64,000 nucleotides of DNA from Belliella kenyensis. GTDB taxonomy: Bacteria > Bacteroidota > Bacteroidia > Cytophagales > Cyclobacteriaceae. How positions within the stretch are numbered: the stretch's first letter is position 1; the number at the start of each line of letters is the position of its first letter. The position numbers and the translations under genes are program-made. The stretch spans positions 62,001-126,000 of the forward strand of contig NZ_JAKZGR010000009.1 in assembly GCF_022549675.1 (NCBI RefSeq), read 5' to 3'. The notes below the pieces were generated by a model. The model was given only the letters and a program-made list of their open reading frames with translations. It was not told where the DNA came from and did no database searches. Below are positions 52,665 to 64,000 of the stretch, one piece after another.

Positions 52665-55600
52665 TTGGCTATCCAGAATCAACCCGAAAGGAAAAGTTTC
52701 TCATCTATTAAGGTAGTCAAAGACTATCCGGATTTCTTAGATATCCAATTACAATCCTTCAAAGACTTTTTCCAGCTTGATACTCCAGCTGAAAGAAGGA
52801 GACAGGATGGTCTTTTCAAAGTGTTCTCTGAGAACTTCCCGATAAGTGACTCAAGAGAAAACTTCACTCTTGAATTTATTGACTATGCTGTAGATCCTCC
52901 TAAATACAACATTGAAGAGTGTATTGATAGAGGTCTTACTTATTCTGTCCCACTCAAAGCCAAATTAAGACTTTTGTGCTCTGATGAAGACAATGAAGAT
53001 TTTGAAACAATAGAGCAGGAAGTATTCCTTGGAAATCTTCCTTATATGACTGAAAAGGGCTCATTTGTGATCAATGGAGCAGAGAGAGTTATAGTATCTC
53101 AACTCCACAGGTCTCCTGGTGTTTTCTTTGCTCAAAGTAAGCATACTAATGGTACCAAATTGTATTCTGCCAGAATTATTCCTTTCAAAGGTAGCTGGAT
53201 AGAATTTGCTACTGACATCAATAATGTGATGTACGCTTATATTGATAGAAAAAAGAAGTTTCCCGTTACTACACTTCTTAGAGCAATAGGCTTTGGTTCT
53301 GATAAAGAAATCTTAGATCTTTTTGGACTTTCTGAGGAAGTAGCAGCTACAAAAGTAGCCTTGAAAAAGGTTTCGGGACGAAAACTTGCCGCTCGGGTAT
53401 TGAGAACTTGGGTAGAGGATTTTGTGGATGAGGATACAGGTGAAGTTGTATCTATTGATAGAAATGAAGTTTTGCTTGAAAGAGATTCTATTCTTACTGA
53501 TGAAGATATTGAAATGATTCTTGATTCTGGTGCAAAATCAATCATTCTCCATAGAGAAGATGTCAACGTAGCAGATTATTCTATTATATATAATACGCTT
53601 CAGAAAGACAATTCCAATTCAGAGAAAGAGGCTGTAGAAGTTATTTACCGTCAATTGAGAAATACTGAAGCTCCTGATGAGGCTACGGCTAGGGAAGTTA
53701 TTCATGGACTTTTCTTCTCTGATAAAAGATATGACCTAGGTGAAGTTGGTAGATACCGAATCAACAAAAAACTTGGGTTGAATATCGATGCTGACAAAAT
53801 CGTGTTGACTACTGAAGATATTATCAATATTGTGAAGTATTTAATCGGTTTGATCAACTCTAAAGCTGTAGTAGATGATATAGATCACCTTTCTAATAGA
53901 AGGGTAAGAACTGTTGGTGAGCAGCTTTATAGTCAATTTGGAGTTGGTCTTGCTAGAATGGCAAGAACCATCCGTGAAAGAATGAACGTAAGAGACAATG
54001 AAGATTTCAAACCAGTTGATCTAATCAACGCTAGAACCTTATCTTCAGTAATCAACTCTTTCTTTGGAACCAATCAGTTGTCTCAGTTTATGGATCAAAC
54101 CAATCCACTTGCTGAACTTACTCACAAGAGAAGACTTTCTGCCCTCGGTCCAGGCGGTCTATCTAGAGAGAGAGCTGGTTTCGAGGTACGTGATGTTCAC
54201 TATACGCATTATGGTCGTCTTTGTACTATTGAAACTCCAGAAGGTCCAAACATTGGATTGATCTCATCACTTTGTGTTCACGCAAAAGTGAATTCTATGG
54301 GATTCCTTGAAACTCCTTACAGAAAAGTAAAAGAGGGTAAAGTAGCCATGGATACAGAGGATATTGTTTTCTTGACTGCAGAAGAAGAGGACGATAACAA
54401 TATTGCACAAGCAAATGCCCCATTAGATGAAGAAGGAAACTTTATTAATGATAGAGTGAAAGCAAGATTTGAAGGTGATTTCCCTGTACTTGATCCAAAA
54501 GAGATTAGTTATATGGATGTAGCACCTAACCAAATCGTATCTGTAGCTGCATCCTTGATTCCTTTCCTTGAGCATGATGATGCTAACAGAGCCTTGATGG
54601 GATCTAACATGCAGCGTCAAGCAGTTCCATTGTTGAAAGCGGAGTCTCCAATAGTTGGGACTGGTTTGGAAGCAAAAGCTGCCATTGATTCTAGAGCTTT
54701 GATTATAGCTGAGACAGATGGTGTAGTAGACTATGTAGATGCTACCAAGATTACAATTAAGTACGATTTGACTGAAGATGACTTGTTGGTTAACTTTAGC
54801 GATGAGTATAAGACATATAACCTGGTGAAGTTCAGAAGAACTAACCAAGACACTACAATCAACCTCACACCTTTGGTTCTTAAAGGACAAAAAGTGAAGA
54901 AGGGCCAAGTTTTAGTAGAAGGTTATGCTACTAATAATGGTGAGTTAGCTTTGGGTAAAAACCTTAGAGTTGCTTACATGCCTTGGCAAGGATATAACTT
55001 TGAGGATGCTATTGTTATCTCTGAGAGAGTGGCACGAGAAGATATCTTTACTTCAATTCACATTGAAGAATTCCAGCTTGAAGTTCGTGATACCAAGAGA
55101 GGTGAGGAAGAATTGACATCTGAGATCCCTAACGTTTCTGAAGAGGCTGTAAAAAATCTGGATGAAAATGGTATCATCAGGGTTGGAGCTGAACTTAAGG
55201 AAGGTGATATTATTATAGGTAAAATCACACCAAAAGGTGAAACTGATCCAACACCAGAAGAAAAGCTTCTTAGAGCAATCTTTGGTGACAAGGCAGGTGA
55301 TGTAAAAGATGCTTCATTGAAAGCTTCACCTTCATTGAATGGAGTAGTTATCGAAACCAAACTCTTCTCAAGACCGAAAAAGGATAAGGATCTAAGAGCA
55401 AAAGCAAAATCAGAAGTTGAAAAATTGAAAGCTAAATATTCTAAGGATCTCCTTGGAATCAGAGCTAAAATGATCAACAAGTTGATTACACTTTTGGATG
55501 GTAAGACTTCTCAAGGTGTCAAGCATAAATTTGGTGATGAAATTATCAGCAAAGGAGTGAAATTCAATGCTAAGAATATTGAGCAGAATTTATTCCCTAG

Positions 55601-56540
55601 CAAAAACCCTTACAGGGACGAATCCAACTATAATGTTCAAGAAGAAGCAAACCTTATCTCTGACATTATATTAGATGATTGGACAGATGATGCTCATACC
55701 AATAAGTTGATACAGTATTTGGTTAAAAACTATATCAATGCAAGAAATGAAATCTCTGGTATCTTCAAGCGCGATAAGTTCACTCTTGAGGTAGGAGATG
55801 AGCTTCCAGCAGGTATAGTTCAACTTGCTAAAGTATATGTAGCCAAAAAGCGTAAGCTTAAAGTTGGGGATAAAATGGCAGGTAGACACGGTAACAAAGG
55901 TATCGTGGCAAGGATCGTAAGAGAGGAAGACATGCCTTTCTTAGAGGATGGAACCCCAATGGATATCGTATTGAACCCACTTGGTGTACCTTCTAGGATG
56001 AACATCGGACAGATCTTCGAAACTGTACTGGCTTGGGCAGGTCACAAAATGGGTAAGAAATATGCTACACCAATCTTTGATGGTGCTACCATGGAAGAAG
56101 TGGCTGAAGAACTTGAAAAGGCAGGGTTACCAGCATATGGTAGAACTTACCTTTACGATGGTCTTACAGGTAAGAAATTTGATCAGCCTGTTACTGTGGG
56201 TATAGCTTACATGTTGAAGTTAGGTCACTTAGTAGATGATAAGATGCACGCAAGATCTATTGGTCCATACTCCTTGATTACGCAGCAGCCACTTGGAGGT
56301 AAAGCTCAATTTGGTGGTCAGAGATTCGGTGAGATGGAAGTTTGGGCGTTAGAGGCATTCGGTGCTTCTCACGTTCTTCAAGAAATCCTAACAGTGAAGT
56401 CTGATGATGTAGTAGGTAGAGCAAAAGCTTACGAAGCTATCGTAAAAGGGGAAAATCTTCCTAAGCCAAACATTCCAGAATCATTCAATGTTTTGGTGCA
56501 TGAGCTTAGAGGTTTGGCTTTAGAAATTACCTTAGACTAA
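52665..56540 (+). CDS. rpoB: DNA-directed RNA polymerase subunit beta
   Basis: The 1291-residue catalytic subunit starts at a TTG ([14 protein letters not shown]...), the only in-frame start that fits the family. The rifampicin region [20 protein letters not shown] and [19 protein letters not shown] keeps the wild-type residues corresponding to E. coli D516, H526 and S531. The C-terminal end ([19 protein letters not shown]) is intact. It lies 87 nt after the rplL-rpoB attenuator and 47 bp before rpoC. Confidence 0.99.
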   Translation: MAIQNQPERKSFSSIKVVKDYPDFLDIQLQSFKDFFQLDTPAERRRQDGLFKVFSENFPISDSRENFTLEFIDYAVDPPKYNIEECIDRGLTYSVPLKAKLRLLCSDEDNEDFETIEQEVFLGNLPYMTEKGSFVINGAERVIVSQLHRSPGVFFAQSKHTNGTKLYSARIIPFKGSWIEFATDINNVMYAYIDRKKKFPVTTLLRAIGFGSDKEILDLFGLSEEVAATKVALKKVSGRKLAARVLRTWVEDFVDEDTGEVVSIDRNEVLLERDSILTDEDIEMILDSGAKSIILHREDVNVADYSIIYNTLQKDNSNSEKEAVEVIYRQLRNTEAPDEATAREVIHGLFFSDKRYDLGEVGRYRINKKLGLNIDADKIVLTTEDIINIVKYLIGLINSKAVVDDIDHLSNRRVRTVGEQLYSQFGVGLARMARTIRERMNVRDNEDFKPVDLINARTLSSVINSFFGTNQLSQFMDQTNPLAELTHKRRLSALGPGGLSRERAGFEVRDVHYTHYGRLCTIETPEGPNIGLISSLCVHAKVNSMGFLETPYRKVKEGKVAMDTEDIVFLTAEEEDDNNIAQANAPLDEEGNFINDRVKARFEGDFPVLDPKEISYMDVAPNQIVSVAASLIPFLEHDDANRALMGSNMQRQAVPLLKAESPIVGTGLEAKAAIDSRALIIAETDGVVDYVDATKITIKYDLTEDDLLVNFSDEYKTYNLVKFRRTNQDTTINLTPLVLKGQKVKKGQVLVEGYATNNGELALGKNLRVAYMPWQGYNFEDAIVISERVAREDIFTSIHIEEFQLEVRDTKRGEEELTSEIPNVSEEAVKNLDENGIIRVGAELKEGDIIIGKITPKGETDPTPEEKLLRAIFGDKAGDVKDASLKASPSLNGVVIETKLFSRPKKDKDLRAKAKSEVEKLKAKYSKDLLGIRAKMINKLITLLDGKTSQGVKHKFGDEIISKGVKFNAKNIEQNLFPSKNPYRDESNYNVQEEANLISDIILDDWTDDAHTNKLIQYLVKNYINARNEISGIFKRDKFTLEVGDELPAGIVQLAKVYVAKKRKLKVGDKMAGRHGNKGIVARIVREEDMPFLEDGTPMDIVLNPLGVPSRMNIGQIFETVLAWAGHKMGKKYATPIFDGATMEEVAEELEKAGLPAYGRTYLYDGLTGKKFDQPVTVGIAYMLKLGHLVDDKMHARSIGPYSLITQQPLGGKAQFGGQRFGEMEVWALEAFGASHVLQEILTVKSDDVVGRAKAYEAIVKGENLPKPNIPESFNVLVHELRGLALEITLD

Positions 56541-56550
56541 TAGAAAAAAT

Positions 56551-56567
56551 ACGGGCCGCAAGGCCCT
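56551..56567 (+). promoter_or_regulatory. GNRA-loop hairpin between rpoB and rpoC
   Basis: GGGCC-GCAA-GGCCC (56553-56566) forms a short stem with a GNRA tetraloop in the 47-bp spacer. No T-tract follows, so it is not a terminator. It may stabilise or process the rpoBC mRNA. Confidence 0.45.
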
Positions 56568-56587
56568 TAACATACTCTTCAAATATT

Positions 56588-59500
56588 ATGGCGTTCAGAA
56601 AAAACAAAAAACTAAACAACGACTTTTCCAGAGTCACTATTAGTTTGGCTTCTCCAGAGTCAATCCTGGATAGCTCTCATGGTGAAGTGACGCAACCTGA
56701 AACAATCAACTACAGAACCTATAAGCCTGAAATGGGTGGATTATTCTGTGAGAGAATCTTCGGGCCTGTCAAAGACTGGGAGTGTCATTGTGGTAAATAC
56801 AAGCGCATAAGATATAAAGGTATCATTTGTGACAGATGTGGTGTTGAAGTGACTGAGAAAAAAGTGCGAAGAGAAAGAATGGGCCACATTGAATTGGTCG
56901 TTCCTGTAGCACACATTTGGTACTTCAAATCCCTTCCAAACAAAATAGGATACTTGTTGGGTTTACCAACGAAGAAGCTGGATCAAATTGTTTATTATGA
57001 GCGATACGCTGTCGTTCAAGCTGGTGTGAAGGCCGAAGAAGGTATTCAGTACCTAGACTTTTTGACAGAAGATGAGTATTTGGATATCATGGACAAGCTT
57101 CCAAAAGAAAACCAAATGCTTGATGATGACGATCCTAGCAAATTCATAGCAAAAATGGGTGCTGAGGCAATTGAAATGTTATTAGCAAGACTTGATCTTG
57201 ATGACCTTTCTTACAGCTTAAGACACCAAGCTGCCACAGATACTTCTCAGCAGAGAAAAGCTGAGGCACTTAAAAGGCTAAAAGTAGTAGAAGCATTTAG
57301 AGATGCAAGAACAAGAATCGAAAATCGTCCTGAATGGATGGTAGTAAGAATGGTTCCTGTAATTCCACCTGAATTGAGACCTTTGGTTCCTTTGGATGGT
57401 GGTAGATTTGCTACCTCAGATTTGAATGATCTTTATAGAAGGGTGATCATCAGAAACAACCGTCTGAAGAGATTAATTGATATAAAAGCACCAGAAGTAA
57501 TCTTGAGAAATGAGAAGCGAATGTTACAGGAAGCTGTAGATTCCCTTTTTGACAACTCAAGAAAAGTGAATGCTGTAAGATCTGATGGTAACAGAGCACT
57601 TAAGTCTCTTTCCGACATGCTGAAAGGTAAGCAGGGTAGATTCCGTCAAAACCTACTAGGTAAGAGGGTAGATTACTCTGGACGTTCGGTTATTGTCGTT
57701 GGACCTGAGTTGAAGCTTCATGAATGCGGATTGCCAAAGAATATGGCAGCAGAACTTTTCAAGCCTTTTATTATCAGAAAGCTGATTGAAAGAGGTATTG
57801 TTAAAACTGTAAAATCTGCTAAAAAAATTGTAGATAGAAAAGATCCAGTTGTTTGGGATATTTTGGAAAATGTGCTTAAAGGACACCCAGTGTTGCTTAA
57901 CCGTGCTCCTACACTTCACAGATTGGGTATTCAAGCGTTTCAGCCAAAATTGATTGAAGGAAAAGCCATTCAGTTGCATCCATTGGTTTGTACAGCATTC
58001 AACGCTGACTTTGATGGTGACCAGATGGCGGTTCACGTTCCACTTGGTCATGAAGCGATCTTGGAAGCTTCTACTTTGATGCTTTCTTCACACAATATCC
58101 TAAACCCTGCAAATGGGGCACCTATCACTGTTCCATCTCAAGATATGGTTTTGGGACTTTACTATGTGACCAAAGGTAAAAAATCAACCCCTGAAGAGCC
58201 AGTTCTTGGTGAGGGTCTGACCTTCTACGGCGAGGAAGAAGTTATCATTGCATTGAATGAAGGTAGAATTTCACAACATGCGCTTATCAAATGTAAAGTC
58301 ACAGTAAGAGAAGGCAATGATCTTGTTGAGAAAGTTATCGATACAGTAGCAGGTAGATTGATTTTCAATCAATATGTTCCTGAAGAGGTTGGTTATGTGA
58401 ATGAGTTGCTTACCAAGAAAAAACTTCAGCAGATCATTGCAGAAGTTGTTAAAATCTGTGGTATAGCCAGAACAGCTCAATTCTTAGATGATATCAAGCA
58501 CTTAGGATTCCAAATGGCCTACTCAGGTGGATTGTCAATGGGCCTTAATGATGTCATCATCCCTGATGAAAAAGATCCTTTGATCAATAAAGCTAAAGAA
58601 GAAGTAGATCAAGTTTGGAATAATTACTTGATGGGTCTTATAACAGACAATGAAAGGTACAACCAAGTAATTGATATCTGGACTAGAACCAACTCAAATT
58701 TGACCAACATTTTGATGCGTCAAATGGAGGAAGATAAGCAAGGGTTCAATGCAATCTACATGATGATGCACTCAGGAGCTAGAGGTTCTAGAGAGCAGAT
58801 ACGTCAGCTGGGTGGTATGAGAGGATTGATGGCCAAGCCACAGAAAAACCTTCAAGGTTCTGTAGGTGAGATTATCGAAAATCCAATCTTGTCCAACTTT
58901 AAAGAAGGCTTGGATGTATTGGAGTACTTTATCTCTACTCACGGTGCTCGAAAAGGTCTTGCAGATACTGCCTTGAAAACTGCCGATGCGGGTTACTTGA
59001 CTAGAAGACTCGTAGATGTAGCCCAAGATATGATTATATCGGAAGAGGACTGTGGAACGCTTAGAGGTCTAATCGTTCAGCCATTAAGAGATAACGATGA
59101 GATTGTGGAACCTCTTTCTGAAAGAATTGTGGGTAGAGTTTCTGTTCATGATGTAGTGGATCCTATTACTGAAGAACTATTAGTAAGCTCTGGTGAAACA
59201 ATTTCTGATGATATTGCTAGAAGAATAGATGAGTCTGCTATTGACGAAGTTGAAATCAGGTCAGTATTGACATGTGAAACGCGTCGTGGTGTATGTGCCA
59301 AATGTTATGGTAGAAACTTGACCACTGGTAATTTGGTTCAGAATGGTGAGTCAGTAGGTGTTATCGCTGCTCAGTCAATCGGTGAGCCTGGTACACAGCT
59401 TACGCTAAGAACTTTCCACGTTGGGGGTACTGCATCAAACATTTCCGTTGAAGCAAGCATCAATGCCAAATTTGATGGTGTTGTTGAGTTTGAGGAAGAA

Positions 59501-60892
59501 TTAAGATGGATTGAGACTACCAATAAAGATGGTGAGCCAGTATCAATTGTGATGGGAAGATCTGGAGAAATCAAGATCAATGATTCAAAAGGTAAGTTGT
59601 TGGTTTCCAATCACGTGCCTTATGGAGCTGTTTTGAATGTGAAGGATGGTCAAAAGATTGCAAAAGGTGATTCTCTTTGTACTTGGGATCCATACAATGC
59701 TGTAATTTTATCTGAATTTGATGGTGAAATCGAATTTGAAGCAATCATTGAAGGTATTACTTTCAAAGAAGTAGCTGATGATCAGACAGGATACAGAGAG
59801 AAGGTTATCATCGATACTAAAGATAAGACTAAAAACCCTGCTGTAGTTGTAAACTACGGAGAGGAAAGCAAAGCATACAACATTCCAGTAGGAGCTCACT
59901 TGGCAGTAGAAGCGGGCGACAAAGTTCGTGCAGGTCAAATCCTTGTAAAAATCCCAAGATCTGTAGGTAAGACTAGAGATATTACCGGAGGTCTACCAAG
60001 AGTTACGGAATTGTTTGAAGCAAGAAACCCTTCAAATCCAGCAGTTGTATCTGAAATTGATGGAGTAGTAACTTATGGTGGTATTAAGAGAGGTAACAGA
60101 GAAATCTTCATTGAATCTAAAGATGGGGTAAAAAAGAGATACATGGTATCCCTTTCTAAGCACATTCTTGTTCAAGAAAATGACTTTATTAGAGCAGGTG
60201 AACCATTATCAGATGGTGCTATCACGCCAAATGACATATTGTCAATCAAAGGCCCAACGGCAGTACAAGAATATCTGGTAAATGAAATTCAAGAGGTTTA
60301 CAGACTTCAGGGTGTGAAGATCAATGACAAACACATTGAAGTAATCGTGAGTCAAATGATGCAGAAAGTAGAAATACTAGATGCAGGAGATACTGGATTC
60401 TTACAAGGACAGATTGTAGACAAATGGGCTTTCAGAGAAGAAAATGACAATATTCTTGACAAGAAAGTAGTCATGGATGCAGGCGAGTCTAGTACTTTGA
60501 AAGCTGGTATGATCATTACAGCAAGAAGACTAAGAGATGAGAACTCAAGCTTGAAGCGTAAAGACTTGAAATTAGTACAAGTGAGAGATGCAGAGACTGC
60601 TGTATCACGACCAACCCTTCAAGGAATCACAGCTGCATCCCTAGGGACTGAAAGCTTTATCTCAGCAGCATCATTCCAAGAGACTACAAAAGTCTTGAGT
60701 GAGGCAGCAATCAGAGGTAAACGTGATGAGCTACTTGGGCTGAAAGAAAATGTTATCGTTGGACATCTTATTCCAGCTGGTACTGGTCAGAGAGCATTCA
60801 ATGATATCATAGTAGGTTCACTTGATGAATACGAAAGGCTATCTGGAGAAAAAGAAAAAGTGAGTTCAAAGTCTAGAGAACTAGCTAGATAA
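56588..60892 (+). CDS. rpoC: DNA-directed RNA polymerase subunit beta'
   Basis: The 1434-residue subunit has the N-terminal zinc site [20 protein letters not shown], the catalytic NADFDGDQM motif with three Asp, and the trigger-loop region [21 protein letters not shown]-terminal SBHM insertion and long C-terminus fit Bacteroidota enzymes. A strong terminator lies 23 nt after the stop. Confidence 0.99.
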   Translation: MAFRKNKKLNNDFSRVTISLASPESILDSSHGEVTQPETINYRTYKPEMGGLFCERIFGPVKDWECHCGKYKRIRYKGIICDRCGVEVTEKKVRRERMGHIELVVPVAHIWYFKSLPNKIGYLLGLPTKKLDQIVYYERYAVVQAGVKAEEGIQYLDFLTEDEYLDIMDKLPKENQMLDDDDPSKFIAKMGAEAIEMLLARLDLDDLSYSLRHQAATDTSQQRKAEALKRLKVVEAFRDARTRIENRPEWMVVRMVPVIPPELRPLVPLDGGRFATSDLNDLYRRVIIRNNRLKRLIDIKAPEVILRNEKRMLQEAVDSLFDNSRKVNAVRSDGNRALKSLSDMLKGKQGRFRQNLLGKRVDYSGRSVIVVGPELKLHECGLPKNMAAELFKPFIIRKLIERGIVKTVKSAKKIVDRKDPVVWDILENVLKGHPVLLNRAPTLHRLGIQAFQPKLIEGKAIQLHPLVCTAFNADFDGDQMAVHVPLGHEAILEASTLMLSSHNILNPANGAPITVPSQDMVLGLYYVTKGKKSTPEEPVLGEGLTFYGEEEVIIALNEGRISQHALIKCKVTVREGNDLVEKVIDTVAGRLIFNQYVPEEVGYVNELLTKKKLQQIIAEVVKICGIARTAQFLDDIKHLGFQMAYSGGLSMGLNDVIIPDEKDPLINKAKEEVDQVWNNYLMGLITDNERYNQVIDIWTRTNSNLTNILMRQMEEDKQGFNAIYMMMHSGARGSREQIRQLGGMRGLMAKPQKNLQGSVGEIIENPILSNFKEGLDVLEYFISTHGARKGLADTALKTADAGYLTRRLVDVAQDMIISEEDCGTLRGLIVQPLRDNDEIVEPLSERIVGRVSVHDVVDPITEELLVSSGETISDDIARRIDESAIDEVEIRSVLTCETRRGVCAKCYGRNLTTGNLVQNGESVGVIAAQSIGEPGTQLTLRTFHVGGTASNISVEASINAKFDGVVEFEEELRWIETTNKDGEPVSIVMGRSGEIKINDSKGKLLVSNHVPYGAVLNVKDGQKIAKGDSLCTWDPYNAVILSEFDGEIEFEAIIEGITFKEVADDQTGYREKVIIDTKDKTKNPAVVVNYGEESKAYNIPVGAHLAVEAGDKVRAGQILVKIPRSVGKTRDITGGLPRVTELFEARNPSNPAVVSEIDGVVTYGGIKRGNREIFIESKDGVKKRYMVSLSKHILVQENDFIRAGEPLSDGAITPNDILSIKGPTAVQEYLVNEIQEVYRLQGVKINDKHIEVIVSQMMQKVEILDAGDTGFLQGQIVDKWAFREENDNILDKKVVMDAGESSTLKAGMIITARRLRDENSSLKRKDLKLVQVRDAETAVSRPTLQGITAASLGTESFISAASFQETTKVLSEAAIRGKRDELLGLKENVIVGHLIPAGTGQRAFNDIIVGSLDEYERLSGEKEKVSSKSRELAR

Positions 60893-60915
60893 TGTATTAG
60901 AAAATCATTTTACTA

Positions 60916-60943
60916 AAAGGCCTGTTTGATACAGGCCTTTTTT
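60916..60943 (+). terminator. Intrinsic terminator of rpoBC
   Basis: A 10-bp stem, AAAGGCCTGT/ACAGGCCTTT, with loop TTGAT followed by TTT. Confidence 0.9.
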
Positions 60944-60955
60944 AATCAAAAAATT

Positions 60956-61279
60956 ATGGATCAAAATAACAACAACCCACAGGAACAGCAAATCAATGTA
61001 GAACTTTCTGAAGATATAGCAGAAGGGACATATGCCAATTTGGCCATGATTGCACATTCACATTCTGAGTTTGTAATTGATTTCATCAGAATGATGCCAG
61101 GAGTACCAAAAGCCAAAGTGAAATCTCGAATTATTATGACACCAGATCATGCAAAGAGACTACTTGCAGCTTTGAAAGATAATATTAACAAGTACGAAAG
61201 TACGTTTGGAAAAATTCAAGGAGGAGGCGAGGGCGTATCATTCCCCTTGAATTTTGGAGGTACAGCTGGTGAGGCTTGA
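60956..61279 (+). CDS. DUF3467 family protein
   Basis: The 107-residue protein starts MDQNNNNPQEQQINVELSED, within the loop side of the rpoC terminator region, and continues GTYANLAMIAHSHSEFVIDF and RIIMTPDHAKRLLAALKDNI. DUF3467 proteins are short and widespread in Bacteroidota; no biochemical role is established. An upstream in-frame start would add 10 residues. It lies between rpoC and rpsL and may share read-through from either side. Confidence 0.88.
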   Translation: MDQNNNNPQEQQINVELSEDIAEGTYANLAMIAHSHSEFVIDFIRMMPGVPKAKVKSRIIMTPDHAKRLLAALKDNINKYESTFGKIQGGGEGVSFPLNFGGTAGEA

Positions 61280-61299
61280 CAAAAATATAACATCTTAAT

Positions 61300-61330
61300 T
61301 TTGTTTGTTTTACCTATTTGTTTACCTTTG
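61300..61330 (+). promoter_or_regulatory. Promoter of rpsL-rpsG-fusA
   Basis: TTTG at 61300-61303, a 19-nt spacer, then TACCTTTG at 61323-61330. The core TTACCTTTGCA is shared with the rpsU promoter. Confidence 0.65.
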
Positions 61331-61379
61331 CAGTCCAAAATTCATAAGTTTAAAGGAACAAAATAAATTTTATCAATTA

Positions 61380-61763
61380 ATGCCTACTATACAACAGTTA
61401 GTAAGAAAAGGTAGAGTTACCCTTGAGACTAAGTCCAAGTCTAGAGCTTTGGATGCTTGTCCTCAAAGAAGAGGGGTTTGTACCAGGGTGTACACTACCA
61501 CGCCTAAGAAGCCAAACTCAGCGATGAGAAAAGTGGCTAGGGTAAGATTGACGAACGGAAAAGAGGTGAATGCCTACATTCCAGGTGAAGGTCACAATTT
61601 GCAAGAGCACTCTATCGTATTGATCAGAGGAGGTCGTGTGAAAGATCTACCAGGTGTAAGATATCACATCATCCGAGGTGCACTAGATACAGCAGGAGTA
61701 AAAGACCGTAAGCAAGGTCGTTCCAAGTATGGTGCTAAGCGTCCAAAGGATGCTAAAAAATAA
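61380..61763 (+). CDS. rpsL: 30S ribosomal protein uS12
   Basis: The 127-residue protein starts [20 protein letters not shown]; the open frame extends further without homology. The decoding-site loops [11 protein letters not shown] and [14 protein letters not shown] are intact and keep the lysines linked to streptomycin sensitivity (E. coli K42 and K87 positions). It starts the str-type unit rpsL-rpsG-fusA. Confidence 0.98.
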   Translation: MPTIQQLVRKGRVTLETKSKSRALDACPQRRGVCTRVYTTTPKKPNSAMRKVARVRLTNGKEVNAYIPGEGHNLQEHSIVLIRGGRVKDLPGVRYHIIRGALDTAGVKDRKQGRSKYGAKRPKDAKK

Positions 61764-61785
61764 GACATTATAACATTTAGAAAAA

Positions 61786-62253
61786 ATGAGAAAAGCGAAA
61801 CCAAAAAAGAGATATATTCTTCCTGATCCGAAGTTTAATGATACTTTGGTGACAAAGTTTGTAAACTGTCTAATGGTGGATGGTAAGAAGAGTATTGCTT
61901 ACAAGATTTTCTACGATGCAGTCGAGAAAGTTGAAGAAAAAGTAGGTGAGAACGGTCTTGAGGTTTGGAAAAAAGCGCTTAACAATATAACTCCAGCTGT
62001 AGAAGTGAAGAGTCGTAGAGTTGGTGGTGCTACTTTCCAGGTCCCAATGGAAGTTAGACCTGAAAGAAAGTTGTCCCTAGGAATCAAGTGGATGATCACT
62101 TATGCCAGAAGAAGGGGTGAGAAAACTATGATGGATAGACTTGCAGGTGAAATCATCTCCGCGTCAAAAGGAGAAGGTGCGGCTGTCAAGAAGAAAGACG
62201 ATACACATAGAATGGCTGAAGCTAATAAAGCATTCTCACACTTTAGATTTTAA
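61786..62253 (+). CDS. rpsG: 30S ribosomal protein uS7
   Basis: The 155-residue protein organises the 3' major domain of 16S rRNA. Signature parts are [43 protein letters not shown] and [21 protein letters not shown]-type tail. It starts 22 nt after rpsL and 5 nt before fusA. Confidence 0.98.
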   Translation: MRKAKPKKRYILPDPKFNDTLVTKFVNCLMVDGKKSIAYKIFYDAVEKVEEKVGENGLEVWKKALNNITPAVEVKSRRVGGATFQVPMEVRPERKLSLGIKWMITYARRRGEKTMMDRLAGEIISASKGEGAAVKKKDDTHRMAEANKAFSHFRF

Positions 62254-62258
62254 TTGAA

Positions 62259-64000
62259 ATGGCAACAAGAGACTTAAAATATACAAGAAACATCGGTATT
62301 GCTGCGCACATTGATGCTGGTAAGACTACCACAACGGAACGTATCCTTTTTTATTCTGGTGTCAGCCACAAAATCGGTGAAGTTCACGACGGTGCAGCTA
62401 CCATGGACTGGATGGCTCAAGAGCAGGAGAGAGGTATTACTATTACTTCTGCTGCTACCACTGTTTTTTGGAATTACAGAGACAATAAGTACCAAATCAA
62501 TATCATCGACACTCCAGGTCACGTTGACTTTACAGTTGAAGTAAACCGTTCCCTTAGAATTTTGGATGGGTTGGTGTTCCTTTTCAGTGCTGTAGATGGT
62601 GTAGAGCCGCAGTCTGAAACCAACTGGAGATTAGCTGATAATTATAAAGTTGCTCGTATCGGATTCGTCAACAAGATGGATCGTTCAGGAGCTAACTTCC
62701 TCGATGTTTGTAAGCAAGTGAAAGAGATGCTTGGAAGCCATGCGGTTCCTTTGCAGCTTCCTATCGGTGCTGAAGATAAATTTAGAGGGGTTGTTGATTT
62801 GATCAACAATAGAGCAATCGTGTGGAATGAGGATGATTTCGGAATGACTTTCGAAGAAGTTCCAATTCCTGAAGATATGCTTGATGAAGTGGCAGAATAC
62901 AGAGAATATTTACTGGAATCTGTTGCTGAATTTGACGAATCTTTGATGGAAAAATTCTTCGAAGATTCCAATTCAATTACTGAAGCAGAAATTCTTAGTG
63001 CGCTTAGACAAGCTACCATTGCTATGAAAGTGGTTCCTATGGTTTGTGGATCATCTTTCAAAAACAAAGGTGTTCAAACAATGCTTGATTTAGTAATGGA
63101 ATTATTACCTTCTCCTCTAGATAAGGATGATATCATTGGTCATTCGTTAGAAGATGAAGAAAAAGAAATCAAAATTGCTCCAGATGAAAACGAGCCGTTT
63201 ACTGGACTTGCTTTCAAAATCGCAACTGATCCATTCGTGGGTAGGTTGTGCTTTGTAAGAGCATACTCAGGTGTTCTAGAATCTGGATCTTACGTATTCA
63301 ATAGCCGTTCTGGTAACAAAGAACGTATATCTAGGGTCTTCCAAATGCATGCTAATAAGCAAAATCAAATTCCTAGATTGGTAGCTGGTGATATTGGAGC
63401 TGTTGTAGGTTTCAAAGACATCAAAACAGGTGATACGCTTTGTGATGAAAAGCGTAAGGTTGTTCTTGAGTCAATGATTTTCCCAGAACCAGTTATCGGA
63501 TATGCTATTGAGCCTAAAACTCAAGCGGATGCGGATAAACTAGGTATGGCGATTGCTAAATTGGTAGAAGAAGATCCTACTCTAGTAGTAAATACTGATC
63601 ATGAAACTGGTCAGACGATTCTTAGAGGTATGGGTGAGCTTCACCTCGATATTATCATTGATAGATTAAAGAGAGAATTCAAGGTTGAGATCAACCAAGG
63701 AGCTCCTCAAGTTGCTTACAAAGAAGCTTTGTTCTCTAATGTGGAGCATAAAGAAGTATATAAAAAGCAGTCTGGTGGTAAAGGTAAATTCGCTGACATT
63801 GTATTTGAATTAGGTCCAAAGGATCCAGATCCAGAGACAAATGAAATCAAGCCAGGACTTGACTTTGTGAATGGTATCGTAGGTGGTGTTATTCCTAAAG
63901 AATTCATCCCTGCTATCCAGAAAGGATTCGCAGAGGCGATGAAAAATGGTCCATTGGCAGGTTACCCTGTTGAGGCTATGAAAGTAAGATTATTCCATGG
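62259..64000 (+). CDS. fusA: Elongation factor G (5' part, runs off the window)
   Basis: From ATG 62259 the frame stays open to the window end (about 580 residues). It reads [20 protein letters not shown], then [34 protein letters not shown] and the domain IV segment [12 protein letters not shown], all of EF-G, the translocation GTPase. It lies 5 nt after rpsG as in the str operon. The C-terminal part is outside the window. Confidence 0.98.
   Translation, partial: MATRDLKYTRNIGIAAHIDAGKTTTTERILFYSGVSHKIGEVHDGAATMDWMAQEQERGITITSAATTVFWNYRDNKYQINIIDTPGHVDFTVEVNRSLRILDGLVFLFSAVDGVEPQSETNWRLADNYKVARIGFVNKMDRSGANFLDVCKQVKEMLGSHAVPLQLPIGAEDKFRGVVDLINNRAIVWNEDDFGMTFEEVPIPEDMLDEVAEYREYLLESVAEFDESLMEKFFEDSNSITEAEILSALRQATIAMKVVPMVCGSSFKNKGVQTMLDLVMELLPSPLDKDDIIGHSLEDEEKEIKIAPDENEPFTGLAFKIATDPFVGRLCFVRAYSGVLESGSYVFNSRSGNKERISRVFQMHANKQNQIPRLVAGDIGAVVGFKDIKTGDTLCDEKRKVVLESMIFPEPVIGYAIEPKTQADADKLGMAIAKLVEEDPTLVVNTDHETGQTILRGMGELHLDIIIDRLKREFKVEINQGAPQVAYKEALFSNVEHKEVYKKQSGGKGKFADIVFELGPKDPDPETNEIKPGLDFVNGIVGGVIPKEFIPAIQKGFAEAMKNGPLAGYPVEAMKVRLFH

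Noticed and set aside
54423-54908. 161-codon open frame on the minus strand inside rpoB
   Set aside because: It is an antisense shadow of a highly conserved coding region with no start signals or homology.

Overview
This window is a stretch of bacterial chromosome that looks like Bacteroidota, most likely order Cytophagales and plausibly close to Cyclobacteriaceae. The evidence is AT-rich spacers, promoters of the TTTG/TAnnTTTG type, almost no Shine-Dalgarno sequences apart from a very strong one before rpsU, a long NusB, atpD-atpC apart from the other ATP synthase genes, a Na+-NQR operon, and lipoproteins of Bacteroidota-only families (DUF4221, DUF6624, BF3164-like propeller). The lineage below phylum is inference. 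No CRISPR array, prophage, integron or complete insertion sequence was seen. Most of the window is housekeeping.

Layout. 1-7.1 kb: the 3' end of an RsuA/RluB-type pseudouridine synthase, a small secreted protein, serS, an Ig-like lipoprotein, an Fe(II)/2-oxoglutarate oxygenase coupled to a ChrA-type transporter, and a DUF4143 ATPase. 7.2-10.8 kb: a flippase-like membrane protein, a GT2 polyprenyl-phosphate sugar transferase and an ArnT-like GT39 enzyme, a plausible set for lipid-linked sugar transfer. 10.9-17.5 kb: xerC-hpf, a REP-like repeat block, a DUF6624 lipoprotein, rpsU, a propeller lipoprotein, atpD-atpC and an NlpC/P60 lipoprotein. 17.8-27.6 kb: a small hypothetical protein, the run nusB-ytxH-DUF1573-yajC-ybbR-coaE, a leucine-dehydrogenase-like enzyme, an MsbA-like ABC exporter, a small coiled-coil protein and an ABC-F ATPase. 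27.7-34.1 kb: nqrABCDE (no nqrF), ispH and cmk. 34.3-40 kb: adenine deaminase, an acyl-CoA dehydrogenase, then an accessory patch with a DUF4143 remnant and a damaged peptide/DUF4221/thioredoxin-like locus. 40-47.7 kb: a SixA-like phosphatase, an RluA-type synthase, prfC, frr, pyrH, a biotin carrier protein and an M1 aminopeptidase. 47.8-64 kb: tRNA-Tyr, tRNA-Gly, tRNA-Thr, tuf, tRNA-Trp, secE, nusG, rplK, rplA, rplJ, rplL, rpoB, rpoC, a DUF3467 protein, rpsL, rpsG and the 5' part of fusA.

The last 16 kb is a translation/transcription superoperon in canonical order, with a hairpin attenuator between rplL and rpoB. The features most worth following up are the REP-like palindrome and tandem-repeat block (12.16-12.52 kb), the peptide/DUF4221/thioredoxin-like locus with an in-frame stop and a frameshift (38.0-40.0 kb), the complete anti-Shine-Dalgarno complement before rpsU, and the palindromes beside both DUF4143 loci. 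I did not find a system I can call clearly new. The accessory patches are the best candidates.
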